Shown here piece after piece: positions 1 to 6,673 of a stretch of 15,573 nucleotides of DNA. Origin of the DNA: IDS-8 sp035304285 (GTDB lineage Bacteria > Pseudomonadota > Gammaproteobacteria > Steroidobacterales > Woeseiaceae). A program made the position numbers and the translations under genes. The notes beneath the pieces are model-generated. The model was not told the origin of the DNA. It saw nothing but the letters and a program-made list of their open reading frames with translations, and searched no databases. The stretch covers positions 1 to 15,573 of the forward strand of contig DATGQI010000083.1 of NCBI GenBank assembly GCA_035304285.1, in the 5' to 3' direction. Each line of letters begins with the position of its first letter. The first letter of the stretch is position 1.

Positions 1-296
1 GGGCGCCCCTGCAGTGGATCGCCGTGACGGGATTACGCCGCTACGGGCATGACGACCTGGCCGAAACCATTGCGCGAAGGTGGCTGGAAATGGTGTCGGA
101 CGTCTACAGGAATACCGGCAGGCTACTGGAAAAATACAACGTCGTGACGCTGACCTCCGGCGGCGGCGGCGAGTACCCTACGCAGGACGGTTTCGGCTGG
201 ACCAACGGCGTCACTGTGGGCTTCCTGCGCATGTATCCGTGCCAGCCTTGCCTCGCACCTCCCAGGGCAGTCGATGACATGCCGCTGCCCCGGTGA
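1..296 (+). CDS. alpha,alpha-trehalase (GH37), C-terminal fragment
   Basis: This is the 3' end of a gene that begins outside the window. The frame is open from base 3 and reads APLQWIAVTGLRRYG, followed after about 35 residues by GGGGEYPTQDGFGWTNGV, then a TGA stop. Both blocks are hallmarks of family GH37 trehalases, which hydrolyse trehalose to two glucoses. The Gly-rich stretch and the following GFGWTNGV lie near the end of the (alpha/alpha)6 barrel. About 97 residues are visible, so the catalytic acids, any signal peptide and the choice between periplasmic (TreA) and cytoplasmic (TreF) forms cannot be judged. The GTG at 24 is an internal codon, because the conserved PLQW motif lies in frame before it. 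The 61-base gap to the next gene shows no clear terminator. Confidence 0.9.
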   Translation, partial: APLQWIAVTGLRRYGHDDLAETIARRWLEMVSDVYRNTGRLLEKYNVVTLTSGGGGEYPTQDGFGWTNGVTVGFLRMYPCQPCLAPPRAVDDMPLPR

Positions 297-357
297 CATA
301 GTGGCGGTTTTGTCCGGAAGAAAATCTGACCCGGGCCCATCGTGAAGATATCAGGAC

Positions 358-2100
358 ATGCTTCGAAAAGTAGTGCTGCGAGACGCTGCGGCAGGGCAGT
401 GGCTGCTCTTCCGCGAGCCGGAAGTGGTGCTTGTTGCGCACGACGTTGCGGACGTCCTGCCGGTACTTTCGAGGGCTGAGCAGCGCGTTACGCGGGAACG
501 GCTATACGCCGCGGGGTTCCTGAGCTACGAGGCGGCGCCCGCGTTCGACGCGGCGTTCGTCACCCGCACCGGAGGTGCGTTGCCCCTGGTCGTCCTGGGG
601 CTTTTCCACGAACCTGAGCGTCATGAGAATTTGCCGGCAGCGAGTGTTGCTCGCGGGCCGCTTCCCGAGTGGAAATTCACTGGCTCCCGGGAGCGCTACC
701 TTTCGAGCCTGGGGAGAATCAAAAGGGAGATCGCCTCCGGCAACACGTACCAGGTGAACCACACGGTCAGGCAGGAAGCCAGGGGCGTCGACGACCCCTG
801 GAGTTTTTTCCGGGCAACCGCGATAGATGCGCCCTTCGCCGCATTCATCGAACTCGCGAACTTTTCCATTCTCTCGGCATCGCCGGAGCTGTTCTTCGAG
901 TTGCAGGGCAGGCGCCTTTCCTGCAGGCCCATGAAAGGCACCGCCGCAAGGGGAATGACGACTGGGGAAGACCGTGACCGGAGACGGATGCTCAAGGCTT
1001 CGGTCAAGGACCGTGCGGAGAACGTGATGATCGCGGACATGGTGCGCAACGACATGGGCAGGGTCGCGGCACCGGGTTCCGTCGAGGCTGACGCGCTTTA
1101 CGACATCGAGAAATACCGCACTGTGTGGCAGATGACATCGACGATCACAGCATCCACTGATGCGTCGGTATGCGAAATCTTCGGCGCGCTTTTCCCGTCT
1201 GCCTCGGTAACGGGCGCACCGAAAGTGGCGAGCATGAAGCTCATCGCCGAGCTCGAGGACTCGCCGCGGGAAATCTATACCGGCGCGATCGGTTACCTTG
1301 CACCCGAGCGGCGGGCAAGGTTCAGCGTCGCCATCCGCACTGCCGTCGTCGATAAAAGAACCTCCACCGGGCGCTATGGAGTGGGGGGAGGCATTGTCTG
1401 GGATTCCAACGCCGAAGATGAATACGAGGAGTGCCTCAGCAAAGCGAAAGTACTCGCATCACCGGTTCCCGATAAGGATTTCAAGCTGCTCGAAACGATG
1501 CGCTGGGATGCCGATGAAGGCTATGCGCTGCTCGATGAGCATATGGAGAGACTCGAAGCATCCGCAGAGTATTTCGACTTCGCCCTGGATCGTGCTGCGA
1601 CACGGGATGAGCTCGAGAAGCTCGCTGCCGGCTTCATACCGGACCAAGAAGTTCGAATACGGCTACTCGTGGCAAGAGATGGCCAGGTACAGCTCGAGAC
1701 CCGACCACTTCCGGTGGAGGATCGCCCGGCACAATGGCGGCTAGGCCTGGCGCCGTTCCCGGTAGACAGGCACGACCCGTTCCTCTACCACAAGACCACC
1801 CAGCGGGAAGTGTACGACAGGGCGCTTGCCGGGATTACTGGCTGCGATGACGCGGTGCTGTGGAACAGCGCAGGCCAGGTTACCGAGACGAGCGTGGGCA
1901 ACCTGGTTGTCCGTCTTCAGGGGCAGTTGTGGACGCCTCCGGTGACCTCGGGACTGCTGGCGGGAACGTTTCGTCGCAAGCTGCTGCGCGAGCGCGTCAT
2001 CGCGGAGAGGCCGATCAGCCTCGAGGAATTCAGGAGCGCCGAAGAAATTTTCGTAATCAACTCGGTACGCGGCTGGATCCCCTGCACATTGAGAAGGTAG
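358..2100 (+). CDS. pabBC: fused aminodeoxychorismate synthase component I / 4-amino-4-deoxychorismate lyase (PabB-PabC)
   Basis: This 580-residue cytoplasmic enzyme has two fused modules for p-aminobenzoate (folate) synthesis. Residues about 110-370 form the chorismate-binding domain. Visible there are SGNTYQVNHT (127-136), RPMKGTAARG with Lys193 at the position where aminodeoxychorismate synthases carry Lys and anthranilate synthases Ala, DRAENVMIADMVRND (218-232), SVTGAPKVASMKLI (283-296) and YTGAIGY (307-313). Residues about 374-580 are a class IV aminotransferase/lyase fold. It begins FKLLETMRW, carries YHKTTQREVYDRA with Lys479 as the likely PLP lysine, and contains NSAGQVTETSVGNLVV and TPPVTSGLLAGTFR. 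The first module converts chorismate with PabA-supplied ammonia to aminodeoxychorismate, and the second releases pyruvate. No pabA is present in the window. The ATG at 358 has only a weak Shine-Dalgarno (CAGGA). The gene ends convergently 33 bases from the DUF2905 gene. Confidence 0.95.
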   Translation: MLRKVVLRDAAAGQWLLFREPEVVLVAHDVADVLPVLSRAEQRVTRERLYAAGFLSYEAAPAFDAAFVTRTGGALPLVVLGLFHEPERHENLPAASVARGPLPEWKFTGSRERYLSSLGRIKREIASGNTYQVNHTVRQEARGVDDPWSFFRATAIDAPFAAFIELANFSILSASPELFFELQGRRLSCRPMKGTAARGMTTGEDRDRRRMLKASVKDRAENVMIADMVRNDMGRVAAPGSVEADALYDIEKYRTVWQMTSTITASTDASVCEIFGALFPSASVTGAPKVASMKLIAELEDSPREIYTGAIGYLAPERRARFSVAIRTAVVDKRTSTGRYGVGGGIVWDSNAEDEYEECLSKAKVLASPVPDKDFKLLETMRWDADEGYALLDEHMERLEASAEYFDFALDRAATRDELEKLAAGFIPDQEVRIRLLVARDGQVQLETRPLPVEDRPAQWRLGLAPFPVDRHDPFLYHKTTQREVYDRALAGITGCDDAVLWNSAGQVTETSVGNLVVRLQGQLWTPPVTSGLLAGTFRRKLLRERVIAERPISLEEFRSAEEIFVINSVRGWIPCTLRR

Positions 2101-2133
2101 TGCCACCCGGGCCGTCTTTTCACGTCTGCAGCT

Positions 2134-2334
2134 TCAGTGCCGGAAGAACCACAGGATCGCGCTCACGACGATGCTCAGGAGGATCATCGTGGTGATCGGG
2201 AAGAAGAAGCGAAAGCCGGGCTTGCTGACGACGATGTCACCGGGCAGACGTCCCAGCGGTAACTGGCTCACCCAGGGCCAGAGCAGGCCGACGACCAGGA
2301 CCAGGATTCCGATGACGATCAGCGCGCGTTGCAT
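2134..2334 (-). CDS. DUF2905 family small membrane protein
   Basis: This 66-residue protein has two hydrophobic helices (about residues 4-22 and 44-63). They are joined by the loop LPLGRLPGDIVV, then FRFFFPITTMIL; this loop-plus-second-helix pattern is typical of DUF2905, whose function is unknown. The inner-membrane location is inferred from the helices. The start at 2334 is preferred over a longer in-frame start at 2391 because AAAGGAG lies six bases upstream of the ATG, the usual family N-terminus MQRALIVIG follows, and the longer form would overlap the preceding gene. Its start lies 16 bases after the stop of the M20 dipeptidase gene, so the two are probably co-transcribed. Confidence 0.88.
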   Translation of the reverse strand: MQRALIVIGILVLVVGLLWPWVSQLPLGRLPGDIVVSKPGFRFFFPITTMILLSIVVSAILWFFRH

Positions 2335-2350
2335 TAACCGCTCCTTTATT

Positions 2351-3760
2351 TCAGGTTCTCTGGAAGTAATCCTCCAGGACCTTCGAGACACAGCAGGTCA
2401 GCCGTTTACCTGTTTCGATGTGCAGGAATTCGTTCGGTCCGTGCGCGTTCGACTTCGGCCCGAGAAGGCCCGTGACCAGGAACTGCGCTTCGGGGAACTT
2501 CTCACCCAGCATGCCCATGAAAGGGATGCTCCCGCCGGTGCCCATGTACATCGAGGGTTGCCCGAACCACGTCCGGGAAGCTTCCTTGATCGAGGACTCC
2601 AGCCAGTCGGCAACCGGCGGTGCATCCCAGCCGCCCATCGTCGATTCCACATCGAAACGCACCTTCGCAAACGGCGGAGGGTCTGCTTCGAGCGCGGCTT
2701 TTAGCGCATGGCTCGCCGCGCGGGGCTCGCAGGTGGGCGGCAGGCGAAAAGACAGTTTGAGGGTCGTTCGTGGCAGCAGCACGTTGCCGGCATTGACGAG
2801 AGCGGGAAGGCCATCGGCGCCGGTAACGCTCAAGGTCGGCCGCCACGTGTTGTTCAACATCAGTTCCAGCGGCGATTCGTTCGGCGCAGATTCCGTGTCG
2901 AGCCAGGGGAACCGGCGCCACACCGAATCCTCGAGAACCTCCGCAGCCAGCCGTGCTTGCTGTTCGCGCTCCCCGGGTATGTCGGAGTGCAGTTCCGGCA
3001 CGAGTATGCGGCCATCCGACGGGTCTTCCACCCGGCTCAGCAACTGGCGAAGTATGCGGAAGCTGGACGGTACAACGCCGCTCGCGCTTCCGGAATGCAC
3101 GCCCTCGCTCAGGACGTCTACGTGCAGCGTGCCGACGAGATTGCCGCGCAAGGAGGTCGTGCACCAGAACTGGTCGTAGTTGCCGCACTCGGCATCGAGG
3201 CAGATTACCAGGCCGGGAGAACCGATCCTGTCCCCGAGCGCCTCGATGTAATGCGGAAGGTCGAAGCTGCCGCTTTCCTCGCAGCCCTCGATGATGACCA
3301 CGCAACGTGGATGTTCGACACCCTGTTCCTGCAAGGCGCGGATGGCGGTGAGGGAGCCAAAGACGGCGTAACCATCATCAGCGCCTCCCCGTCCATACAG
3401 TTTGCCGTCCCTGATTACCGGCTTCCACGGTTCCAGGCCGTCGATCCACCCGCTGAACTCCGGCTGCTTGTCGTAGTGCCCGTAGAGCAGGACGACATCG
3501 TCTCCCGCGCCCGGGATTTCGATGAAGAGCAATGGCGTTCGCCCCGGGAGGCGCACGATCTCTGTCTGCATCCCGGCGATCGGCTGCTGCCGGCACCACT
3601 CCTCGAGGAGGCTCACCGCGCGTTCCATGTGACCGTGCTGTTCCCACTCGGGATCGAAGATCGGCGACTTGTTCGGTACCCGGATATAGTCGGAAAGCGT
3701 GGGTATTATCGACTCGTCCCAATGACGAGTGACGAATTCAGTTGTCTTTTCCCGATTCAT
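2351..3760 (-). CDS. M20 family metallo-dipeptidase
   Basis: This 469-residue cytoplasmic di-zinc peptidase of the M20 family resembles the cytosolic non-specific dipeptidase/carnosinase group. It probably cleaves dipeptides or similar amide-linked substrates. The full metal-ligand set is visible: His95 in LLYGHYDKQPE, bridging Asp128 in YGRGGADDGYA, general base and ligand Glu161-Glu162 in IIEGCEESGS, Asp189 in ICLDAE, and His440 in NAHGPNEFLHIE. A dimerisation (lid) domain is expected between these halves, around SEGVHSGSASGVVPSS. The ATG at 3760 (MNREKTTEF) is chosen over an upstream in-frame start at 3805, whose added residues are polar and unlike the family. No strong Shine-Dalgarno is seen at either. 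The gene is followed at 16 bases by the DUF2905 gene and preceded by a 185-base spacer holding several hairpins. Confidence 0.92.
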   Translation of the reverse strand: MNREKTTEFVTRHWDESIIPTLSDYIRVPNKSPIFDPEWEQHGHMERAVSLLEEWCRQQPIAGMQTEIVRLPGRTPLLFIEIPGAGDDVVLLYGHYDKQPEFSGWIDGLEPWKPVIRDGKLYGRGGADDGYAVFGSLTAIRALQEQGVEHPRCVVIIEGCEESGSFDLPHYIEALGDRIGSPGLVICLDAECGNYDQFWCTTSLRGNLVGTLHVDVLSEGVHSGSASGVVPSSFRILRQLLSRVEDPSDGRILVPELHSDIPGEREQQARLAAEVLEDSVWRRFPWLDTESAPNESPLELMLNNTWRPTLSVTGADGLPALVNAGNVLLPRTTLKLSFRLPPTCEPRAASHALKAALEADPPPFAKVRFDVESTMGGWDAPPVADWLESSIKEASRTWFGQPSMYMGTGGSIPFMGMLGEKFPEAQFLVTGLLGPKSNAHGPNEFLHIETGKRLTCCVSKVLEDYFQRT

Positions 3761-3787
3761 TTTCTCTGATCGCCTTTTGGTAAACGA

Positions 3788-3821
3788 GCCGCCCGGACGA
3801 TCCATGAATAGCCCGGGCGGC
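3788..3821. repeat. 9-bp perfect inverted repeat upstream of the dipeptidase gene
   Basis: GCCGCCCGG (3788-3796) and CCGGGCGGC (3813-3821) are perfect complements separated by 16 bases. The dyad lies 28 bases upstream of the dipeptidase start codon on the minus strand, inside the probable leader or promoter region. It could be an RNA hairpin or an operator. No U-tract follows it in either direction, so it is not a standard Rho-independent terminator. Confidence 0.5.
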
Positions 3822-3829
3822 GCGGTGAA

Positions 3830-3870
3830 TCAGGCGCAAAGCCTGAATCAATTGCCGAGAGAAGGCAATT
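3830..3870. repeat. two consecutive short hairpins in the spacer between the Cys-rich gene and the dipeptidase
   Basis: TCAGGC (3830-3835) pairs with GCCTGA (3841-3846) around the loop GCAAA. Next to it, AATTGCC (3850-3856) pairs with GGCAATT (3864-3870) around a 7-base loop. Both pairings are perfect. On the minus strand they come after the stop of the Cys-rich protein gene and before the dipeptidase, so they may stabilise or end the upstream transcript. They lack a T-run, and a regulatory role is unproven. Confidence 0.45.
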
Positions 3871-3945
3871 CGGGACTGCTACGTTGCATTCACGACCGCT
3901 GCATCCATAACCTCCTGGTCGCGGTGCTACGGCCGGACGATGCGT

Positions 3946-4182
3946 CTACGATACCCGGTCGACCGCCTCATTCACTCCTTCATGTTCGGCGCAGTGAGCG
4001 CAGCAGAACATCCGGTCGTCGGATTCAATTCCGTGGCCGATGATCCGTGTTCCGCAGTGGTCGCAGACCGGCGCCAGGGATTGGATCGCGCACTCGAAGG
4101 AGTCGAAAGTGTGCTCCTCGCCGAAAGCTTTGACGACGAAGGCCTTGTCGTAATCATTACCGCAGTTCTCACATTGGGGCAT
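3946..4182 (-). CDS. small Cys-rich, probably zinc-binding protein
   Basis: This 78-residue protein has eight cysteines in three clusters: Cys4-x2-Cys7, then Cys31 in SFECAI, Cys40-x2-Cys43 in PVCDHCGTRIIGHG, and Cys60-Cys61-x2-Cys64 in FCCAHC. His50 and His63 are further candidate ligands. The pairs suggest one or two structural metal sites of zinc-ribbon or treble-clef type. I believe similar short proteins of unknown function occur in other proteobacteria and actinobacteria, but I cannot assign a role. The start is well supported: GAGGAG lies 8 bases before the ATG. The gene sits on the minus strand 56 bases after the VOC-protein gene and may share its transcript. Confidence 0.8.
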   Translation of the reverse strand: MPQCENCGNDYDKAFVVKAFGEEHTFDSFECAIQSLAPVCDHCGTRIIGHGIESDDRMFCCAHCAEHEGVNEAVDRVS

Positions 4183-4238
4183 GGCTCTAACTCCTCAGGT
4201 GTCTATGGCCGTCTGGCCGGTTCAACTGTGCAGGATGT

Positions 4239-4553
4239 TCACTTGTTTAGCGGACGCGCGAAACTCAGCTCATGACCATCAGGGTCCGTGATGTGGAAGA
4301 ATCTTTCTTCCCATGGGGCATCCCGTGGCGGCGCGTGAGGCTTCAGTGCCATCATCGAAGCCAGCGCGTACAGGGCGTCCACGTCGGCCACGTAAAAGAT
4401 TACACGCCCCCACCAGGGCGCCGGTTCTGTCATTTCGCCGGCGATCAGGTTCAGGCTCGTCGCGCCGAGATCGAAGGTGGTGAAGTCGGCATTCTCGCCT
4501 CCGACACGCGCCGTGAACCCGAGAGACTCGTAAAACTTCACCGACCGAGCCAT
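4239..4553 (-). CDS. VOC/glyoxalase-bleomycin resistance family protein, start codon uncertain
   Basis: From the first ATG (4553) the protein is 104 residues, opening MARSVKFYESLGF and ending ERFFHITDPDGHELSFARPLNK. This is a single vicinal-oxygen-chelate module, and the Glu in GHELSF is the usual metal ligand. Family members normally have a first beta strand before the MARSVKFYESLGF helix. In frame upstream, that strand is in fact encoded: AIERISAVTLGTTD directly precedes the Met. No ATG, GTG or TTG is seen in that frame back to at least base 4680. The best-placed codon is ATC at 4596-4598, which would give (M)AIERISAVTLGTTDM and has GGAAAG a few bases upstream. The true gene is therefore probably 4239-4598, with a non-canonical, mutated or misread start. 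Substrate is unknown; these proteins range from isomerases to antibiotic-binding proteins. Confidence 0.85.
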   Translation of the reverse strand: MARSVKFYESLGFTARVGGENADFTTFDLGATSLNLIAGEMTEPAPWWGRVIFYVADVDALYALASMMALKPHAPPRDAPWEERFFHITDPDGHELSFARPLNK

Positions 4554-4773
4554 ATCGGTCGTGCCGAGAGTTACCGCGCTGATCCGTTCAATGGCGATTG
4601 GTCTTTCCGGACTGGTATAGGGCCTTGTAATCTTTGCTGGCCGGGGCGGGCACCGTGCAATTTTTACAAAGGGTTGCCGAACAGGCGATGCAGCTGCCCC
4701 TCGTGCGGCTAATCCAGGCGAACGTCCATCACCCCGCCCGCATGTCGGGCTTCTGCACCTGGCCTCAGGCTCC

Positions 4774-4977
4774 TCAATCGTCGAGGACGAAGGTAATCCT
4801 CAAGTTCACGTGCCATTCAGCAATGTTGTCGTCGCGGATGACAACGCTTTGTTCGTTCACCCATGCCTTCCGCATGTTGTGCACGGTCTTGGAGGCACGA
4901 TTTATTCCGTCACGCACCGCATCCTCGAATCCGGTGGTCGAGCTCGCTGAGATTTCGATGACCTTTGCAATCGCCAT
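4774..4977 (-). CDS. dodecin family protein
   Basis: This 67-residue protein has the dodecin pattern: KVIEISASSTTGFEDAVRDGINRASKTV, then W39 in MRKAWVNEQSVVI, and a final strand WHVNLRITFVLDD. Dodecins assemble as hollow dodecamers that store or buffer flavins, or in some members bind calcium or coenzyme A. Trp39 is at about the place where flavin-binding dodecins stack the isoalloxazine ring, but which ligand is bound here is not certain. The start at 4977 is chosen because CAGGAG lies six bases before the ATG and MAIAKVIEIS is the usual N-terminus; a longer form from 5016 adds 13 polar residues. It follows the MBL hydrolase on the same strand, separated by a hairpin and a REP element. Confidence 0.93.
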   Translation of the reverse strand: MAIAKVIEISASSTTGFEDAVRDGINRASKTVHNMRKAWVNEQSVVIRDDNIAEWHVNLRITFVLDD

Positions 4978-5045
4978 GCTGTGCTCCTGTTGGGTCGAGT
5001 CGGAGCTTCGTTTCAAGCAAGTTCTATGCCATTGGCCGTGGCGCC

Positions 5046-5080
5046 TGCGATCCAGGCTGCTTCAATCAACCTGGATCGCA
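5046..5080. repeat. 11-bp perfect inverted repeat (hairpin) between MBL hydrolase and dodecin
   Basis: TGCGATCCAGG (5046-5056) and CCTGGATCGCA (5070-5080) are perfect complements around a 13-base loop. The hairpin lies just downstream of the MBL hydrolase stop (minus strand) and next to a REP sequence. It may protect the 3' end of that message or terminate it, although no T-run follows. Confidence 0.6.
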
Positions 5081-5082
5081 CT

Positions 5083-5107
5083 TGCCCGCCCAGGCGGGTT
5101 CCTACAG
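5083..5107 (-). repeat. REP-like element overlapping the stop codon of the MBL hydrolase gene
   Basis: Read on the minus strand it is CTGTAGGAACCCGCCTGGG followed by CGGGCAAG. This has the GTAGGA head and short GC hairpin (CCCGC/GCGGG) of the REP sequences common in Pseudomonas and Xanthomonadales. The TAG inside CTGTAGG is the stop codon of the MBL hydrolase. REPs are usually extragenic and act in mRNA stability, gyrase binding or as relics of RAYT activity. Confidence 0.7.
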
Positions 5108-5998
5108 TGACTGCAGATCGCGAATGAGGGTGCGGGTCATGACTTCCGTAGTGATGAAGTTCCAGCTCCAGCTTTCATAGGCTGCGAGCGGATTAGCATC
5201 GACGATGTCCTGCTCCGCTGTACCGTCATCGAGGAGTGCTTTCACCCTGCTCCGGGCGTCGGCGAGCATGTCTCGTGCGGCCTGCAGTCCGGTCCTGTCA
5301 GCAAGGGAACCGTGGCCGGGAATGATCCTGGTGTCGGGGCCGGCGAGGGAAAGGATGTCGTCCATAGCTTCGATGTAGCCTGCGACACTGCCTCCGGAGT
5401 CGAGGTCGATGAAGGGGAAAATCGCGTTGAAGAAAACGTCTCCGGCGTGGATCACGTCGGCGCCGCGAAAGAATATGACGGCGTCTCCGTCGGTATGGGC
5501 GCTGGCCACGTGGAACACGAAAGCTTCGTGTCCGTTCAGGTGAAATGTCATGGAGCGGGAAAAGGTAATTTCCGGCATTGCCTCTTTTGCGGCCGGTGCG
5601 CTGCCATCGGCACTGATTGAATCGTCTTCAACCATGCGCCGCCTGACGTTTTCGTGCCCGATAATCGTCGCGCCGGACTCGTGCAGTGCCACGTTCCCGC
5701 CGCTGTGGTCTCCGTGCACGTGCGTGTTGATGACAAAATCGACTGGCCGTTCGGTGATGTCCTCGACGGCTGCAAGCGTCATGGAGGCGAGCTGGCCCAG
5801 TCCGTCGTCGATTAACACGACGCCGTCCTCGCCCGTGGACAGGCCAAGATTGCCGCCGGCGAATCCTCCCTGGCCTTCCAGCATGTAAAGACCTGACCCA
5901 AGGTCCGTCGACTTGAACGTGATCTGGTTATCCTGGGCGTACACGGCCTGGAGTGGCGCGGCGACAACCGCAAGCGCCGTCAGCAGCCTGGCATTCAT
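5102..5998 (-). CDS. exported MBL-fold metallo-hydrolase
   Basis: This 298-residue protein has an N-terminal signal peptide (MNARLLTALAVVAAPLQAVYA, likely cleavage after residue 21), so it is probably periplasmic. The metallo-beta-lactamase fold is clear. It has His93, His95, Asp97 and His98 in NTHVHGDHSGG, His168 in ASAHTDGDAV, Asp187 in IHAGDVFF and His229 in IIPGHG, a full di-zinc ligand set. The layout matches the large group of secreted cyclase/QuiP-like MBL hydrolases rather than a proven beta-lactamase, and the substrate is unknown. The ATG at 5998 is preceded by GGAG about 10 bases away. The gene is the first of a six-gene minus-strand run and is divergent from the small CxxC protein at 6213. 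Its stop codon lies within a REP element. Confidence 0.93.
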   Translation of the reverse strand: MNARLLTALAVVAAPLQAVYAQDNQITFKSTDLGSGLYMLEGQGGFAGGNLGLSTGEDGVVLIDDGLGQLASMTLAAVEDITERPVDFVINTHVHGDHSGGNVALHESGATIIGHENVRRRMVEDDSISADGSAPAAKEAMPEITFSRSMTFHLNGHEAFVFHVASAHTDGDAVIFFRGADVIHAGDVFFNAIFPFIDLDSGGSVAGYIEAMDDILSLAGPDTRIIPGHGSLADRTGLQAARDMLADARSRVKALLDDGTAEQDIVDANPLAAYESWSWNFITTEVMTRTLIRDLQSL

Positions 5999-6212
5999 TG
6001 TTCTTGTTCTCCGATGTCGGTTGTCGGGCGTGCGCCCCTGCGGACTCTAACAAACCAGGACCCCCAAATGAACGAATGTCTCAGTTTGAGCAGGCCGTGG
6101 AGGGCCCCGGGTGCGGCTGAGAGCGACATCACAGCCCGCCCGCAGCCTTTCGGTTATTTCAGATATTCATCCCCCGGAGTGTCCGGTGCAGGTCGCAGAT
6201 ATAGATCCGGTA

Positions 6213-6461
6213 ATGTCCGAGAAAGGCAGCAACATCCTCCAGTTTCCCCTTAACCGTGGCCGCGGCATTCAGGGCTGTCCTCATTGCGGCAAGCGAACCA
6301 GTGTCTGGCCGATAGGGCGGCTTGCCTGGGCTTACTGCGACGTGCATGCGGTGCGGTGGGTTGCGGCGGACCTCGAGTCGGCGGCGAAGGGAAAACTCGA
6401 TCGGCAGCAATTGCGCAAGGGACTCGAGTTCCTGTCTGCGTTCGTTGAAGTTTCGCGCTAG
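6213..6461 (+). CDS. small hypothetical protein with CxxC...CxxH metal-site motif
   Basis: I do not recognise this 82-residue protein. It has Cys22-x2-Cys25 (GCPHCGKRT) and Cys42-x2-His45 (AWAYCDVHAVRWV), spaced as in a one-site zinc finger. A Lys/Arg-rich helical tail follows (about residues 52-80). Third-position GC use looks like that of a real gene. The ATG at 6213 is preferred to the longer in-frame start at 6111, because the upstream part reads as non-conserved, proline-rich sequence. No clear Shine-Dalgarno precedes it, so the start is less certain than the frame. It is divergent from the MBL hydrolase gene and followed by a REP-bearing spacer. Confidence 0.6.
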   Translation: MSEKGSNILQFPLNRGRGIQGCPHCGKRTSVWPIGRLAWAYCDVHAVRWVAADLESAAKGKLDRQQLRKGLEFLSAFVEVSR

Positions 6462-6512
6462 TTGGGTCTCCTGTAGGATTCGGTCGTTGTGGTCGCCCGC
6501 AGGATGAGCTCC

Positions 6513-6590
6513 GTGTAGGAGCCTGCCATGCGGGCGAGTTCGCCCAAGCCAAAGAAAAGCATCGCGCTCACTCGCAAGGCGCTCCTACAG
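6513..6590. repeat. pair of inverted REP-like sequences (BIME-like)
   Basis: GTGTAGGAGCCTGCCATGCG with GGCGA (6513-6537) carries the GTAGGAGC head and an imperfect GCCTGC/GCGGGC hairpin. In opposite orientation, CTCGCAAGGCGCTCCTACAG (6571-6590) is the complement of CTGTAGGAGCGCC. Together they form the two-headed arrangement of bacterial interspersed mosaic elements. A further fragment, CCTGTAGGATT, lies at about 6470-6480. They occupy most of the 212-base spacer before the D-acylase gene. No transposase is nearby. Confidence 0.75.
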
Positions 6591-6673
6591 TCTTCTATTC
6601 AGGAGTTGCAAACTTCCTGGAAAGTCGCTTCGGGAGCCACCTGCGGGTTCAGGCGCGACCGGAGAAGAGAACC

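Noticed and set aside
2708..3769. 353-codon plus-strand open frame opposite the dipeptidase
   Set aside because: The minus strand carries the complete M20 ligand set over the same bases; this frame has no family signature.
6111..6212. Longer N-terminus for the small CxxC/CxxH protein
   Set aside because: The extra 34 residues look non-conserved and proline-rich, and a start at 6213 gives a compact protein. No ribosome site supports either strongly.
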